The notes under the pieces were generated by a model. That model ran no database searches, was not told where the DNA came from, and was given only the letters and a program-made list of their open reading frames with translations. 64,000 bases of DNA from the NCBI GenBank assembly GCA_030762175.1, contig JAUJEO010000019.1, positions 2,858,001 to 2,922,000 of the forward strand, in the 5' to 3' direction. Source of the DNA: Metallyticus violacea. Lineage: Eukaryota > Arthropoda > Insecta > Mantodea > Metallyticidae. Both the position numbers and the translations under genes were made by a program. Shown here piece by piece: positions 10,346 to 24,585 of the stretch (its first letter is position 1; each line of letters begins with the position of its first letter).

Positions 10346-12650
10346 TTTCGAGATTCTTTGCGCATAATATGCTTCTCTGAGGCTATCAAACTAGTATAAT
10401 GAAAGAGAACAAGTTATCTCAAAAAAGAACGGAAAAAAAGTGATTCTAACGAAGTTTCCAAACTTCGAAAAAAATTTTTTTTCTTTTCGAGATTCTTTGC
10501 GCATAATATGCTTTTCTGAGGCTATCAAACTAGTATAATGAAAGAGACCCAGTTATCTCAAATAAGAACGGAAAAAAAGTGATTCTAACGAAGTTTCCAA
10601 ACTTCGAAAAAATTTTTTCTTCTTTTCGAGATTCTTTGCGCATATTATGCTTCTCTGAGGCTATCAAACTAGTATAATGAAAGAGAACAAGTTATCTCAA
10701 ACAAGAACGGAAAAAAAGTGATTCAAACGAAGTTTCCAAACTTCGAAAACATTTTTTTTTCTTTTCGAGATTCTTTGCGCATAATATGCTTTTCTGAGGC
10801 TATCAAACTGTATAATGAAAGAGAACTAGTTATCTCAAATAAGAACGGAAAAAAGTGATTCTAACGACGTTTCCAAACTTCGAAAAAAAAATTTTTTCTT
10901 TTCGAGATTCTTTGCGCATAATATGCTTCTCTGAGGCTATCAAACTAGTATAATGAAAGAGAACCAGTTATATCAAACAAGAACGGAAAAAAAGTGATTC
11001 TAAAGAAGTTTCCAAACTTCGAAAAAAATTTTTCTTCTTTTCGAGATTCTTTGCGCATAATATGCTTCTCTGAGGCTATCAAACTAGTATAATGAAAGAG
11101 AACAAGTTATCTCAAACAAGAACGGAAAAAAAGTGATTCTAACGAAGTTTCCAAACTTCGAAAAAAATTTTTTTTCTTTTCGAGATTCTTTGCGCATAAT
11201 ATGCTTTTCTGAGGCTATCAAACTAATATAATGAAAGACAACCAGTTATCTCAAATAAGAACGGAAAAAAGTGATTCAAACGACGTTTCCAAACTTCGAA
11301 AAAAAATTTTTTTCTTTTCGAGATTCTTTGCGCATAATATGCTTTACTGAGGCTATCAAACTAGTATAATGAAAGAGAACCAGTTATCTCAAATAAGAAC
11401 GGAAAAAAAAAGTGATTCAAACGAATTTTCCAAACTTGGAAAAAAAATTGTTTTCTTTTCGAGATTCTTTGCGCATAATATGATTTTCTGAGGCTATCAA
11501 ACTACTATAATGAAAGAGAACCAATTATCACAAATAAGAACGAAAAAAAGTGACACAAACGACGTTTCCAAACTTCGAAAAAAATTTTTTTCTTTTCGAG
11601 ATTCTTTGCGCATAATATGCTTCTCTGAGGCTATCAAACTAGTATAATGAAAGAGAACAAGTTATCTCAAAAAAGAACGGAAAAAAAGTGATTCTAACGA
11701 AGTTTCCAAACTTCGAAAAAAATTTTTTTTCTTTTCGAGATTCTTTGCGCATAATATGCTTTTCTGAGGCTATCAAACTAGTATAATGAAAGAGACCCAG
11801 TTATCTCAAATAAGAACGGAAAAAAAGTGATTCTAACGAAGTTTCCAAACTTCGAAAAAATTTTTTCTTCTTTTCGAGATTCTTTGCGCATATTATGCTT
11901 CTCTGAGGCTATCAAACTAGTATAATGAAAGAGAACAAGTTATCTCAAACAAGAACGGAAAAAAAGTGATTCAAACGAAGTTTCCAAACTTCGAAAACAT
12001 TTTTTTTTCTTTTCGAGATTCTTTGCGCATAATATGCTTTTCTGAGGCTATCAAACTGTATAATGAAAGAGAACTAGTTATCTCAAATAAGAACGGAAAA
12101 AAGTGATTCTAACGACGTTTCCAAACTTCGAAAAAAAAATTTTTTCTTTTCGAGATTCTTTGCGCATAATATGCTTCTCTGAGGCTATCAAACTAGTATA
12201 ATGAAAGAGAACCAGTTATATCAAACAAGAACGGAAAAAAAGTGATTCTAAAGAAGTTTCCAAACTTCGAAAAAAATTTTTCTTCTTTTCGAGATTCTTT
12301 GCGCATAATATGCTTCTCTGAGGCTATCAAACTAGTATAATGAAAGAGAACAAGTTATCTCAAACAAGAACGGAAAAAAAGTGATTCTAACGAAGTTTCC
12401 AAACTTCGAAAAAAATTTTTTTTCTTTTCGAGATTCTTTGCGCATAATATGCTTTTCTGAGGCTATCAAACTAATATAATGAAAGACAACCAGTTATCTC
12501 AAATAAGAACGGAAAAAAGTGATTCAAACGACGTTTCCAAACTTCGAAAAAAAATTTTTTTCTTTTCGAGATTCTTTGCGCATAATATGCTTTACTGAGG
12601 CTATCAAACTAGTATAATGAAAGAGAACCAGTTATCTCAAATAAGAACGG
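10345..12650. repeat. 1,248-bp (9-monomer) tandem duplication
   Basis: Three rare variants repeat at exactly 1,248 bp: GAGACCC at 10,544 and 11,792, AGTTATATCAAAC at 10,967 and 12,215, and GAAAGACAACC at 11,233 and 12,481. Similarity begins near 10,345/11,593 and ends near 11,402/12,650, where the first copy continues with an A9 run (ACGGAAAAAAAAAGTG) and the second with ACGGAAAATAGTG. The near-identity suggests a recent event. Confidence 0.85.
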
Positions 12651-15600
12651 AAAATAGTGATTTAAACGACGTTTCCAAACTTCGAAAAAAAATTTTTTTC
12701 TTTTCGAGATTCTTTGCGCATAATATGATTTTCTGAGGCTATCAAACTACTATAATGAAAGAGAACCAGTTATCTCAAATAAGAACGGAAAAAAAGTGAT
12801 TCAAAAGAAGTTTCCTAACTTCAAAAAAAAAAATGTTTATCTTTTCGAGATTCTTTGCGCCTAATATGCTTTTCTGAGGCTATCAAACTAGTATAATGAA
12901 AGAGAACCAGTTATCTCAAATAAGAACGGAAAAAAAGTGATTCTAAAGAAGTTTCCAAACTGGGAAATTTTTTTTTTTTCTTTTCGAGATTCTTTCGCAT
13001 AATATGCTTTTCTGAAGCTATCAAACTAGTATAATGAAAGAGAACCAGTTATCTCAAATAAGAATGGAAAAAAAAGTGATTCTATGGAAGTTTCAAAACT
13101 TCGAAAAAAATTTTTCTTCTTTTCGAGATTCTTTGCGCATAATATGCTTCTCTGAAGCTATCAAACTAGTATAATGAAAGAGAACAAGTTATCTCAAACA
13201 AGAACGGAAAAAAAGTGATTCTAACGAAGTTTCCAAACTTCGAAAAAAAATTTTTTTCTTTTCGAGATTCTTTGCGCATAATATGCTTTTCTGAGGCTAT
13301 CAAACTACTAAAATGAAAGAGAACCAGTTATCTCAAATAAGAACGGAAAAAAGTGATTTAAACGACGTTTCCAAACTTCGAAAAAATTTTTTTTCTTTTC
13401 GAGATTCTTTGCGCATAATATGGTTTACTGAGGCTATCAAACTAGTATAATGAAAGAGAACCAGTTATGTCAAATAAGAACGGAAAAAAGTGATTCAAAC
13501 GAAGTTTCCAAACTTCGAAAAAAAATTATTTCTTTTCGAGATTCTTTGCGCATAATATGATTTACTGAGGCTATCAAACTAGTATAATGAAAGAGAACCA
13601 GTTATCTCAAATAAGAACGGAAAAAAAAAGTGATTCAAACGAATTTTCCAAACTTCGAAAAAAAATTGTTTTCTTTTCGAGATTCTTTGCGCATAATATG
13701 ATTTTCTGAGGCTATCAAACTACTATAATGAAAGAGAAACAATTATCATAAATAAGAACGAAAAAAAGTGACACAAACGACGTTTCCAAACTTCGAAAAA
13801 AATTTTTTTCTTTTCGAGATTCTTTGCGCATAATATGCTTTTCTGAGGCTATCAAAGTAGTAAAATGAAAGAGAACCAGTTATCTCAAATAAGAACGGAA
13901 AAAAAGTGATTCTAACGAAGTTTCCAAACTTCGAAAAAAATTTTTTTTCTTTTCGAGATTCTTTGCGCATAATATGCTTTACTGATGCTATCAAACTAGT
14001 ATAATGAAAGAGAACCAGTTATCTCAAATTAGAACGGAAAAAAAGTGATTCTCAGGAAGTTTCCAAACTTCGAAAAAAATTTTTTCTCATTTCGAGATTC
14101 TTTGCGCATAATATGCTTTTGTGAGGCTATCAAACTAGTATAATGAAAGAGAACCAGTTATCTCAAATAAGAACGGAAAAAAAGTGATTCTAAAGAAGTT
14201 TCCTAACTTCAAAAAAAAAAATGTTTATCTTTTCGAGATTCTTTGCGCTTAATATGCTTTTCTGAGGCTATCAAACTAGTATAATGAAAGAGAACAAGTT
14301 ATCTCAAACAAGAACGGAAAAAAAGTGATTCAAACGAAGTTTCCAAACTTCGAAAAAAATTTTTTTTCTTTTCGAGATTCTTTGCGCATAATATGCTTTT
14401 CTGAGGCTATCAAACTGTATAATGAAAGAGAACTAGTTATCTCAAATAAGAACGGAAAAAAGTGATTCTAACGACGTTTCCAAACTTCGAAAAAAAAATT
14501 TTTTCTTTTCGAGATTCTTTGCGCATAATATGCTTCTCTGAGGCTATCAAACTAGTATAATGAAAGAGAACCAGTTATCTCAAACAAGAACGGAAAAAAA
14601 GTGATTCTAATGAAGTTTCCAAACTTCGAAAAAAATTTTTCTTCTTTTCGAGATTCTTTGCGCATAATATGCTTCTCTGAGGCTATCAAACTAGTATAAT
14701 GAAAGAGAACAAGTTATCTCAAACAAGAACGGAAAAAAAGTGATTCTAACGAAGTTTCCAAACTTCGAAAAAAAATTTTTTTCTTTTCGAGATTCTATGC
14801 GCATAATATGCTTTTCTGAGGCTATCAAACTACTAAAATGAAAGAGAACCAGTTATCTCAAATAAGAACGGAAAAAAGTGATTTAAACGACGTTTCCAAA
14901 CTTCGAAAAAATTTTTTTTCTTTTCGAGATTCTTTGCGCATAATATGCTTTACTGAGGCTATCAAACTAGTATAATGAAAGAGAACCAGTTATCTCAAAT
15001 AAGAACGGAAAAAAGTGTTTCAAACGAAGTTTCCAAACTTCGAAAAAAAATTGTTTTCTTTTCGAGATTCTTTGCGCATAATATGATTTTCTGAGGCTAT
15101 CAAACTACTATAATGAAAGAGAACCAGTTATCACAAATAAGAACGGAAAAAAGTGACACAAACGACGTTTCCAAACTTCGCAAAAAATTTTTTTTCTTTT
15201 CGAGATTCTTTGCGCATAATATGCTTTACTGAGGCTATCAAACTAGTATAATGAAAGAGAACCACTTATCTCAAATAAGAACGGAAAAAAAGTGATTCTA
15301 ACGAAGTTTCCAAAATTCGAAAAATTTTTTTTCTTTTCGAGATTCTTTGCGCATAATATGCTTTTCTGAGGCTATCAAAGTAGTATAATGAAAGAGAACC
15401 AGTTATCTCAAATAAGAACGGAAAAAAAGTGATTCTAACGAAGTTTCCAAACTTCGAAAAAAATTTTTTTTCTTTTCGAGAATCTTTGCGCATAATATGC
15501 TTTACTGATGCTATCAAACTAGTATAATGAAAGAGAACCAGTTATCTCAAATTAGAGCGGAAAAAAAGTGATACTCAGGAAGTTTCCAAACTTCGAAAAA

Positions 15601-17250
15601 AATTTTTTTTCATTTCGAGATTCTTTGCGCATAATATGATTTTCTGAGGCTATCAAACTAGTATAATGAAAGAGAACCAGTTATCTCAAATAAGAACGGA
15701 AAAAAAGTGATTCTAACGAAGTTTCCAAACTTCGAAAAAAATGTTTTTTCTTTTCGAGATTCTTTGCGCATAATATGCTTTTCTGAGGCTATCAAACCAT
15801 TATAATGAAAGAGAACCAGTTAGCTCAAATAAGAACGGAAAAAAAGTGATTCTAACGACGTTTCCAAACTTCGAAAAATTTTTTTTTTCTTTTCGAGATT
15901 TTTTGCGCATAATATGCTTTACTGAGGCTATCAAAGTAGTAAAATGAAAGAGAACCAGTTATCTCAAATAAGAACGGAAAAAAAGTGATTCTAACGAAGT
16001 TTCCAAACTTCGAAAAAATTTTTTTTCTTTTCGAGATTCTTTGCGCATAATATGCTTTTCTGAGGCTATCAAACTGTATAATGAAAGAGAACTAGTTATC
16101 TCAAATAAGAACGGAAAAAAGTGATTCTAACGACGTTTCCAAACTTCGAAAAAAAAATTTTTTCTTTTCGATATTCTTTGCGCATAATATGCTTCTCTGA
16201 GGCTATCAAACTAGTATAATGAAAGAGAACCAGTTATCTCAAACAAGAACGGAAAAAAAGTGATTCTAATGAAGTTTCCAAACTTCGAAAAAAATTTTTC
16301 TTCTTTTCGAGATTCTTTGCGCATAATATGCTTCTCTGAGGCTATCAAACTAGTATAATGAAAGAGAACAAGTTATCTCAAACAAGAACGGAAAAAAAGA
16401 GATTCTAACGAAGTTTCCAAACTTCGAAAAAAATTTTTTTCTTTTCGAGATTCTTTGCGCATAATATGCTTTACTGAGGCTATCAAACTAGTATAATGAA
16501 AGAGAACCAGTTATCTCAAATTAGAACGGAAAAAAAGTGATACTCAGGAAGTTTCCAAACTTCGAAAAAAATTTTTTTTCATTTCGAGATTCTTTGCGCA
16601 TAATATGCCTTTCTGAGGCTATCAAACTAGTATAATGAAAGAGAACCAGTTATCTCAAATAAGAACGGAAAAAAAGTGATTCTAACGAAGTTTCCAAACT
16701 TCGAAAAAAATGTTTTTTCTTTTCGAGATTCTTTGCGCATAATATGCTTTTCTGAGGCTATCAAAGTAGTATAATGAAAGAGAACCAGTTATCTCAAATA
16801 AGAACGGAAAGAAAGTGATTCTAACGAAGTTTCCAGACTTCGAAAAAAATTTTTTTTCTTTTCGAGATTCTTTGCGCATACTGATGCTATCTGATGCTAT
16901 CAAACTAGTATAATGAAAGAGAACCAGTTATCTCAAATTAGAACGGAAAAAAAGTGATTCTCAGGAAGTTTCCAAACTTCGAAAAAATTTTTTTTCATTT
17001 CGAGATTCTTTGCGCATAATATGCTTTTCTGAGGCTATCAAACTAGTATAATGAAAGAGAACCAGTTATCTCAAATAAGAACGGAAAAAAAGTGATTCTA
17101 AAGAAGTTTCCTAACTTCAAAAAAAAAAATTTTTTCTTTTCGAGATTCTTTGCGCATAATATGCTTTCCTGAGGCTATCAAACTAGTATAATGAAAGAGA
17201 ACCAGTTATCTCAAATAAGAACGGAAAAAAGTGATTCAAACGACGTTTCC
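12650..17250. repeat. Segment A, part 3: monomers shared with segment C
   Basis: Variant series found here and again at 54.0-56.2 and 58.1-60.2 kb include CCAATTATCA or CAATTATCAT with AACGAAAAAAAGTGACAC near 13,740, CTCAAATTAGAACGG with TTCTCAGGAAG near 14,030, CTAAAGAAGTTTCCTAAC with an A10 run near 14,190, CCACTTATCTC near 15,260, and CTTCGCAAAAAA near 15,177. The CTAATGAAG variant at about 14,607 and 16,267 marks a further internal repeat about 1,660 bp (12 monomers) long. No gene is visible. Confidence 0.8.
16881..16900 (+). repeat. Second copy of the 10-bp direct duplication
   Basis: CTGATGCTAT occurs twice after TTTGCGCATA exactly as at 4,011, 12,870 bp away, with matching variants for several hundred bases around it. 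It links the start and end of segment A. Confidence 0.8.
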
Positions 17251-19760
17251 AAACTTCGAAAAAAAATTTTTTTCTTTTCGAGATTCTTTGCGCATAATAT
17301 GCTCTTCTGAGGCTATCAAACTAGTATAATGAAAGAGAACCAGTTATCTCAAATAAGAACGGAAAAAAAGTGATTCTAACGAAGTTTCCAAACTTCGAAA
17401 AAATTTTTTTTTCTTTTCGAGATTCTTTGCGCATAATATGCTTTACTGAGGCTATCAAACTAGCATAATGAAAGAGAACCAGTTATCTAAAATAAGAACG
17501 GAAAAAAAGTGATTCTAACGAAGTTTCCAAACTTCAAAAAAAATTTTTTTTCTTTTCGAGATTCTTTGCGCATAAAATGCTTCTCTGAGGCTATCAAACT
17601 AGTATAATGAAAGAGAACCAGTTATCTCAAATAAGAACGGAAAAAAAGTGATTTAAACGAAGTTTCCAAACTTCGAAAAAAATTTTTCTTCTTTTCGAGA
17701 TTCTTTGCGCATAATATGCTTTTCTGAGGCTATCAAACTAGTATAATGAAAGAGAACCAGTTATCTCAAATAAGAAAGGAAAAAAGTGATTCAAACGACG
17801 TTTCCAAACTTCGAAAAAATTTTTTTTTCTTTTCGAGATTTTTTGCGCATAATATGCTTTACTGAGGCTATCAAACTAGTATAATGAAAGAGAACCAGTT
17901 ATCTCAAATAAGAACGGAAAAAAAGAGATTCTAACGAAGTTTCCAAACTTCGAAAAAAATTTTTCTTCTTTTCGAGATTCTTTGCGCATAATATGCTTCT
18001 CTGAGTCTATCAAACTAGTATAATGAAAGAGAACAAGTTATCTCAAACAAGAACGGAAAAAAAGTGATTCTAACGAAGTTTGCAAACTTCGAAAAAAAAT
18101 TTTTTTCTTTTCGAGATTCTGTGCGCATAATATGCTTCTCTGAGGCTATCAAACTGTATAATGAAAGAGAACTAACTATCTCAAATAAGAACGGAAAAAA
18201 GTGAATTAAAAGACGTTTCCAAACTTCGAAAAAATTTTTTTTCTTTTCGAGATTCTTTGCGCATAATATGCTTTACTGAGGCTATCGAAATAGTATAATG
18301 AAAGAGAACCAGTTATCTCAAATAAGAACGGAAAACAGTGATTCAAACGACGTTTCCAAACTTCGAAAAAAAATTTTTTTCTTTTCGAGATTCTTTGCGC
18401 ATAATATGCTTTACTGAGGCTATCAAACTAGTATAATGAAAGAGAACCAGTTATCTCAAATAAGAACGGAAAAAGTGATTCTAACGAAGTTTCCAAACTT
18501 CGAAAAATTTTTTTTTTCTTTTCGAGTTTCTTTGAGCATAATATGCTTTTCTGAGGCTATCAAACTAGTATAATGAAAGAGAACCAGTTATCTCAAATAA
18601 GAACGGAAAAAAGTGATTTTAACGAAGTTTCCAAACTTCGAAAAAAAATTTTCTTCTTTTCGAGATTCTTTGCGCATAATATGCTTTACTGAGGCTATTA
18701 AACTAGTATAATGAAAGAGAACCAGTTAGCTCAAATAAGAACGGAAAAAAAGTGATTCTAACGAAGTTTCCAAACTTCAAAAAAAATTTTTTTTCTTTTC
18801 GAGATTCTTTGCGCATAAAATGCTTCTCTGAGGCTATCAAACTAGTATAATGAAAGAGAACCAGTTATCTCAAACAAGAACGGAAAAAAAGTGATTTAAA
18901 CGAAGTTTCCAAACTTCGAAAAAAATTTTTCTTCTTTTCGAGATTCTTTGCGCATAATATGCTTTTCTGAGGCTATCAAACTAGTATAATGAAAGAGAAC
19001 CAGTTATCTCAAATAAGAACGGAAAAACGTGATTCTAACGAAGTTTCCAAACTTCGAAAAAAATTTTTTTTCTTTTCCAGATTCTTTTCGCATAATATGC
19101 TTTTCTGAGGCTATCAAACTGTATAATGAAAGAGAACTATTTATCTCAAATAAGAACGGAAAAAAGTGATTCTAACGACGTTTCCAAACTTCGAAAAAAA
19201 TGTTTTTTCTTTTCGAGATTCTTTGCGCATAATATGCTTTTCTGATGCTATCAAACTACTATAATGAAAGAGAACCAGTTATCTCAAATAAGAACGGAAA
19301 AAAGTGATTTAAACGACGTTTCCAAACTTCGAAAAAATTTTTTTTCTTTTCCAGATTCTTTGCGCATAATATGCTTTACTGAGGCTATCAAACTAGTATA
19401 ATGAAAGAGAACCAGTTATCTCAAATAAGAACGGAAAAAAGTGATTCAAACGACGTTTCCAAACTTCGAAAAAAATTTTTTTTCTTTTCGAGATTCTTTG
19501 CGCATAATATGCTTCTCTGAGGCTATCAAACTAGTATAATGAAAGAGAACCAGTTATCTCAAATAAGAACGGAAAAAAGTGATTCAAACGACGTTTCCAA
19601 ACTTCGAAAAAAATTTTTTTTCTTTTCGAGATTCTTTGCGCATAGTATGCTCTTCTGAGGCTATCAAACTAGTATAATGAAAGAGAACCAGTTATCTCAA
19701 ATAAGAACGGAAAAAAAGAGATTCTAACGAAGTTTCCAAACTTCGAAAAAAATTTTTCTT
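17250..19760. repeat. Segment B, left end
   Basis: Near 17,250-17,300 the variant set changes from the segment A type (CTGATGCTAT, TTCTCAGGAAG) to the segment B type (ATGCTCTTCTGAGG, CAAACTAGCATAATG, GTTATCTAAAATAAG). The last of these recurs at about 36,379. The series then runs through GATTTTTTGCGC, GAGTCTATC, GATTCTGTGCGC, GAATTAAAAGACG, CTATCGAAATAG, GAGTTTCTTTGAGC at 18,524 and CTATTAAACTAG. No gene is visible. Confidence 0.75.
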
Positions 19761-22700
19761 CTTTTCAAATTTCTTTGCGCATAATATGCTTCTCTGAGGC
19801 TATCAAACTGTATAATGAAAGAGAACTAGTTATCTCAAATAAGAACGGAAAAAAGTGAATTAAAATACGTTTCAAAACTTCGAAAAAATTTTTTTTCTTT
19901 TCGAGATTCTTTGCGCATAATATGCTTTACTGAGGCTATCGAAATAGTATAATGAAAGAGAACCAGTTATCTCAAATAAGAACGGAAAACAGTGATTCAA
20001 ACGACGTTTCCAAACTTCGAAAAAAAATTTTTTTCTTTTCGAGATTCTTTGCGCATAATATGCTTTACTGAGGCTATCAAACTAGTATAATGAAAGAGAA
20101 CCAGTTATCTCAAATAAGAACGGAAAAAAGTGATTCTAACGAAGTTTCCAAAATTCGAAAAAATTTTTTTTTCTTTTCGAGTTTCTTTGAGCATAATATG
20201 CTTTTCTGAGGCTATCAAACTAGTATAATGAAAGAGAACCAGTTATCTCAAATAAGAACGGAAAAAAGTGATTTTAACGAAGTTTCCAAACTTCGAAAAA
20301 AAATTTTCTTCTTTTCGAGATTCTTTGCGCATAATATGCTTTACTGAGGCTATTAAACTAGTATAATGAAAGAGAACCAGTTAGCTCAAATAAGAACGGA
20401 AAAAAGTGATTCTAACGAAGTTTCCAAACTTCAAAAAAAATTTTTTTTCTTTTCGAGATTCTTTGCGCATAAAATGCTTCTCTGAGGCTATCAAACTAGT
20501 ATAATGAAAGAGAACCAGTTATCTCAAACAAGAACGGAAAAAAAGTGATTTAAACGAAGTTTCCAAACTTCGAAAAAAATTTTTCTTCTTTTCGAGATTC
20601 TTTGCGCATAATATCCTTTTCTGAGGCTATCAAACTAGTATAATGAAAGAGAACCAGTTATCTCAAATAAGAACGGAAAAACGTGATTCTAACGAAGTTT
20701 CCAAACTTCGAAAAAAATTTTTTTTCTTTTCGAGATTCTTTTCGCATAATATGCTTTTCTGAGGCTATCAAACTGTATAATGAAAGAGAACTATTTATCT
20801 CAAATAAGAACGGAAAAAAGTGATTCTAACGACGTTTCCAAGCTTCGAAAAAAATGTTTTTTCTTTTCGAGATTCTTTGCGCATAATATGCTTTTCTGAT
20901 GCTATCAAACTACTATAATGAAAGAGAACCAGTTATCTCAAATAAGAACGGAAAAAAGTGATTTAAACGACGTTTCCAAACTTCGAAAAAATTTTTTTTC
21001 TTTTCCAGATTCTTTGCGCATAATATGCTTTACTGAGGCTATCAAACTAGTATAATGAAAGAGAACCAGTTATCTCAAATAAGAACGGAAAAAAGTGATT
21101 CAAACGACGTTTCCAAACTTCGAAAAAATTTTTTTTTCTTTTCGAGATTCTTTGCGCATAATATGCTTTACTGAGGCTATCAAACTAGCATAATGAAAGA
21201 GAACCAGTTATCTCAAATAAGAACGGAAAAAAAGTGATTCTAACGAAGTTTCCAAACTTCGAAAAATTTTTTTTTTCTTTTCGAGATTCTTTGCGCATAA
21301 TATGCTTCTCTGAGTCTATCAAACTAGTATAATGAAAGAGAACAAGTTATCTCAAACAAGAACGGAAAAAAAGTGATTCTAACGAAGTTTCCAAACTTCG
21401 AAAAAAAATTTTTTTCTTTTCGAGATTCTGTGCGCATAATATGCTTCTCTGAGGCTATCAAACTGTATAATGAAAGAGAACTAATTATCTCAAATAAGAA
21501 CGGAAAAAAGTGAATTAAAAGACGTTTCCAAACTTCGAAAAAATTTTTTTTCTTTTCGAGATTCTTTGCGCATAATATGCTTTACTGAGGCTATCGAAAT
21601 AGTATAATGAAAGAGAACCAGTTATCTCAAATAAGAACGGAAAAACGTGATTCTAACGAAGTTTCCAAACTTCGAAAAAAAATTTTTTTCTTTTCGAGAT
21701 TCTTTTCGCATAATATGCTTTTCTGAGGCTATCAAACTGTATAATGAAAGAGAACTATTTATCTCAAATAAGAACGGAAAAAAGTGATTCTAACGACGTT
21801 TCCAAACTTCGAAAAAAATGTTTTTTCTTTTCGAGATTCTTTGCGCATAATATGCTTTTCTGATGCTATCAAACTACTATAATGAAAGAGAACCAGTTAT
21901 CTCAAATAAGAACGGAAAAAAGTGATTTAAACGACGTTTCCAAACTTCGAAAAAATTTTTTTTCTTTTCGAGATTCTTTGCGCATAATATGCTTTACTGA
22001 GGCTATCAAACTAGTATAATGAAAGAGAACCAGTTATCTCAAATAAGAACGGAAAAAAGTGATTCAAACGACGTTTCCAAACTTCGAAAAAAAATTTTTT
22101 TCTTTTCGAGATTCTTTGCGCATAATATGCTTATCTGAGGCTATCAAACTGTATAATGAAAGAGAACTAGTTATCTCAAATAAGAACGGAAAAAAAGTGA
22201 TTCAAACGAAGTTTCCAAACTTCGAAAAAAAATTTTTTTCTTTTCGAGATTCTGTGCGCATAATATGCTTCTCTGAGGCTATCAAACTGTATAATGAAAG
22301 AGAACTAGTTATCTCAAATAAGAACGGAAAAAAGTGAATTAAAATACGTTTCAAAACTTCGAAAAAATTTTTTTTCTTTTCGAGATTCTTTGCGCATAAT
22401 ATGCTTTACTGAGGCTATCGAAATAGTATAATGAAAGAGAACCAGTTATCTCAAATAAGAACGGAAAACAGTGATTCAAACGACGTTTCCAAACTTCGAA
22501 AAAAAATTTTTTTCTTTTCGAGATTCTTTGCGCATAATATGCTTTACTGAGGCTATCAAACTAGTATAATGAAAGAGAACCAGTTATCTCAAATAAGAAC
22601 GGAAAAAAGTGATTCTAACGAAGTTTCCAAACTTAGAAAAATTTTTTTTTTCTTTTCGAGATTCTTTGCGCATAATATGCTTTACAGAGGCTATCAAACT

Positions 22701-24585
22701 AGTATAATGAAAGAGAACCATTTATCTCAAATAATAACGGAAAAAAAGTGATTCAAACGAAGTTTCCAAACTTCGAAAAAAAATTTTTTTCTTTTCGAGA
22801 TTCTTTGCGCATAGTATGCTTTTCTGAGGCTATCAAACTAGTATAATGAAAGAGAACCAGTTATCTCAAATAAGAACCGAAAAAAGTGATTCTAACGAAG
22901 TTTCCAAACTTCGAAAAAATTTTTTTTTCTTTTCGAGATTCTTTGCGCATAATATGCTTTACTGAGGCTATCAAACTAGCATAATGAAAGAGAACCAGTT
23001 ATCTCAAATAAGAACGGAAAAAAAGTGATTCTAACGAAGTTTCCAAACTTCGAAAAATTTTTTTTTTCTTTTCGAGATTCTTTGCGCATAATATGCTTTT
23101 CTGAGGCTATGAAACCAGTGTAATGAAAGAGAACCAGTTAGCTCAAATAAGAACGGAAAAAAAGTGATTCTAACGAAGTTTCCAAACTTCGAAAAAAATT
23201 TTTCTTCTTTTCGAGATTCTTTGCGCATAATATGCTTCTCTGAGTCTATCAAACTAGTATAATGAAAGAGAACAAGTTATCTCAAACAAGAACGGAAAAA
23301 AAGTGATTCTAACGAAGTTTGCAAACTTCGAAAAAAAATTTTTTTCTTTTCGAGATTCTGTGCGCATAATATGCTTCTCTGAGGCTATCAAACTGTATAA
23401 TGAAAGAGAACTAATTATCTCAAATAAGAACGGAAAAAAGTGAATTAAAAGACGTTTCCAAACTTCGAAAAAATTTTTTTTCTTTTCGAGATTCTTTGCG
23501 CATAATATGCTTTACTGAGGCTATCGAAATAGTATAATGAAAGAGAACCAGTTATCTCAAATAAGAACGGAAAACAGTGATTCAAACGACGTTTCCAAAC
23601 TTCGAAAAAAAATTTTTTTCTTTTCGAGATTCTTTGCGCATAATATGCTTTACTGAGGCTATCAAACTAGTATAATGAAAGAGAACCAGTTATCTCAAAT
23701 AAGAACGGAAAAAAGTGATTCTAACGAAGTTTCCAAACTTCAAAAAAAATTTTTTTTCTTTTCGAGATTCTTTGCGCATAAAATGCTTCTCTGAGGCTAT
23801 CAAACTAGTATAATGAAAGAGAACCAGTTATCTCAAACAAGAACGGAAAAAAAGTGATTTAAACGAAGTTTCCAAACTTCGAAAAAAATTTTTCTTCTTT
23901 TCGAGATTCTTTGCGCATAATATCCTTTTCTGAGGCTATCAAACTAGTATAATGAAAGAGAACCAGTTATCTCAAATAAGAACGGAAAAACGTGATTCTA
24001 ACGAAGTTTCCAAACTTCGAAAAAAAATTTTTTTCTTTTCGAGATTCTTTTCGCATAATATGCTTTTCTGAGGCTATCAAACTGTATAATGAAAGAGAAC
24101 TATTTATCTCAAATAAGAACGGAAAAAAGTGATTCTAACGACGTTTCCAAACTTCGAAAAAAATGTTTTTTCTTTTCGAGATTCTTTGCGCATAATATGC
24201 TTTTCTGATGCTATCAAACTACTATAATGAAAGAGAACCAGTTATCTCAAATAAGAACGGAAAAAAGTGATTTAAACGACGTTTCCAAACTTCGAAAAAA
24301 TTTTTTTTCTTTTCGAGATTCTTTGCGCATAATATGCTTTACTGAGGCTATCAAACTAGAATAATGAAAGAGAACCAGTTATCTCAAATAAGAACGGAAA
24401 AAAGTGATTCAAACGACGTTTCCAAACTTCGAAAAAAAATTTTTTTCTTTTCGAGATTCTTTGCGCATAATATGCTTCTCTGAGGCTATCAAACTAGTAT
24501 AATGAAAGAGAACCAGTTATCTCAAATAAGAACGGAAAAAAAGAGATTCTAACGAAGTTTCCAAACTTCGAAAAAAATTTTTCTT
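19761..24585. repeat. Segment B unit 1 (4,825 bp, about 35 monomers)
   Basis: Units are counted from the unusual CTTTTCAAATTTCTTTGCGC variant, in which CGAGA is replaced by CAAAT. After this first anchor the series jumps directly to the AAACTGTATAATG/GAATTAAAATACG monomer, so the two intermediate monomers seen after later anchors are missing. It contains one GAGTTTCTTTGAGC variant (20,179) and the CCAGTGTAATG variant near 23,116. The series is repeated in part within the unit: GAATTAAAA(G/T)ACG occurs near 19,856, 21,511, 22,336 and 23,440. Confidence 0.75.
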
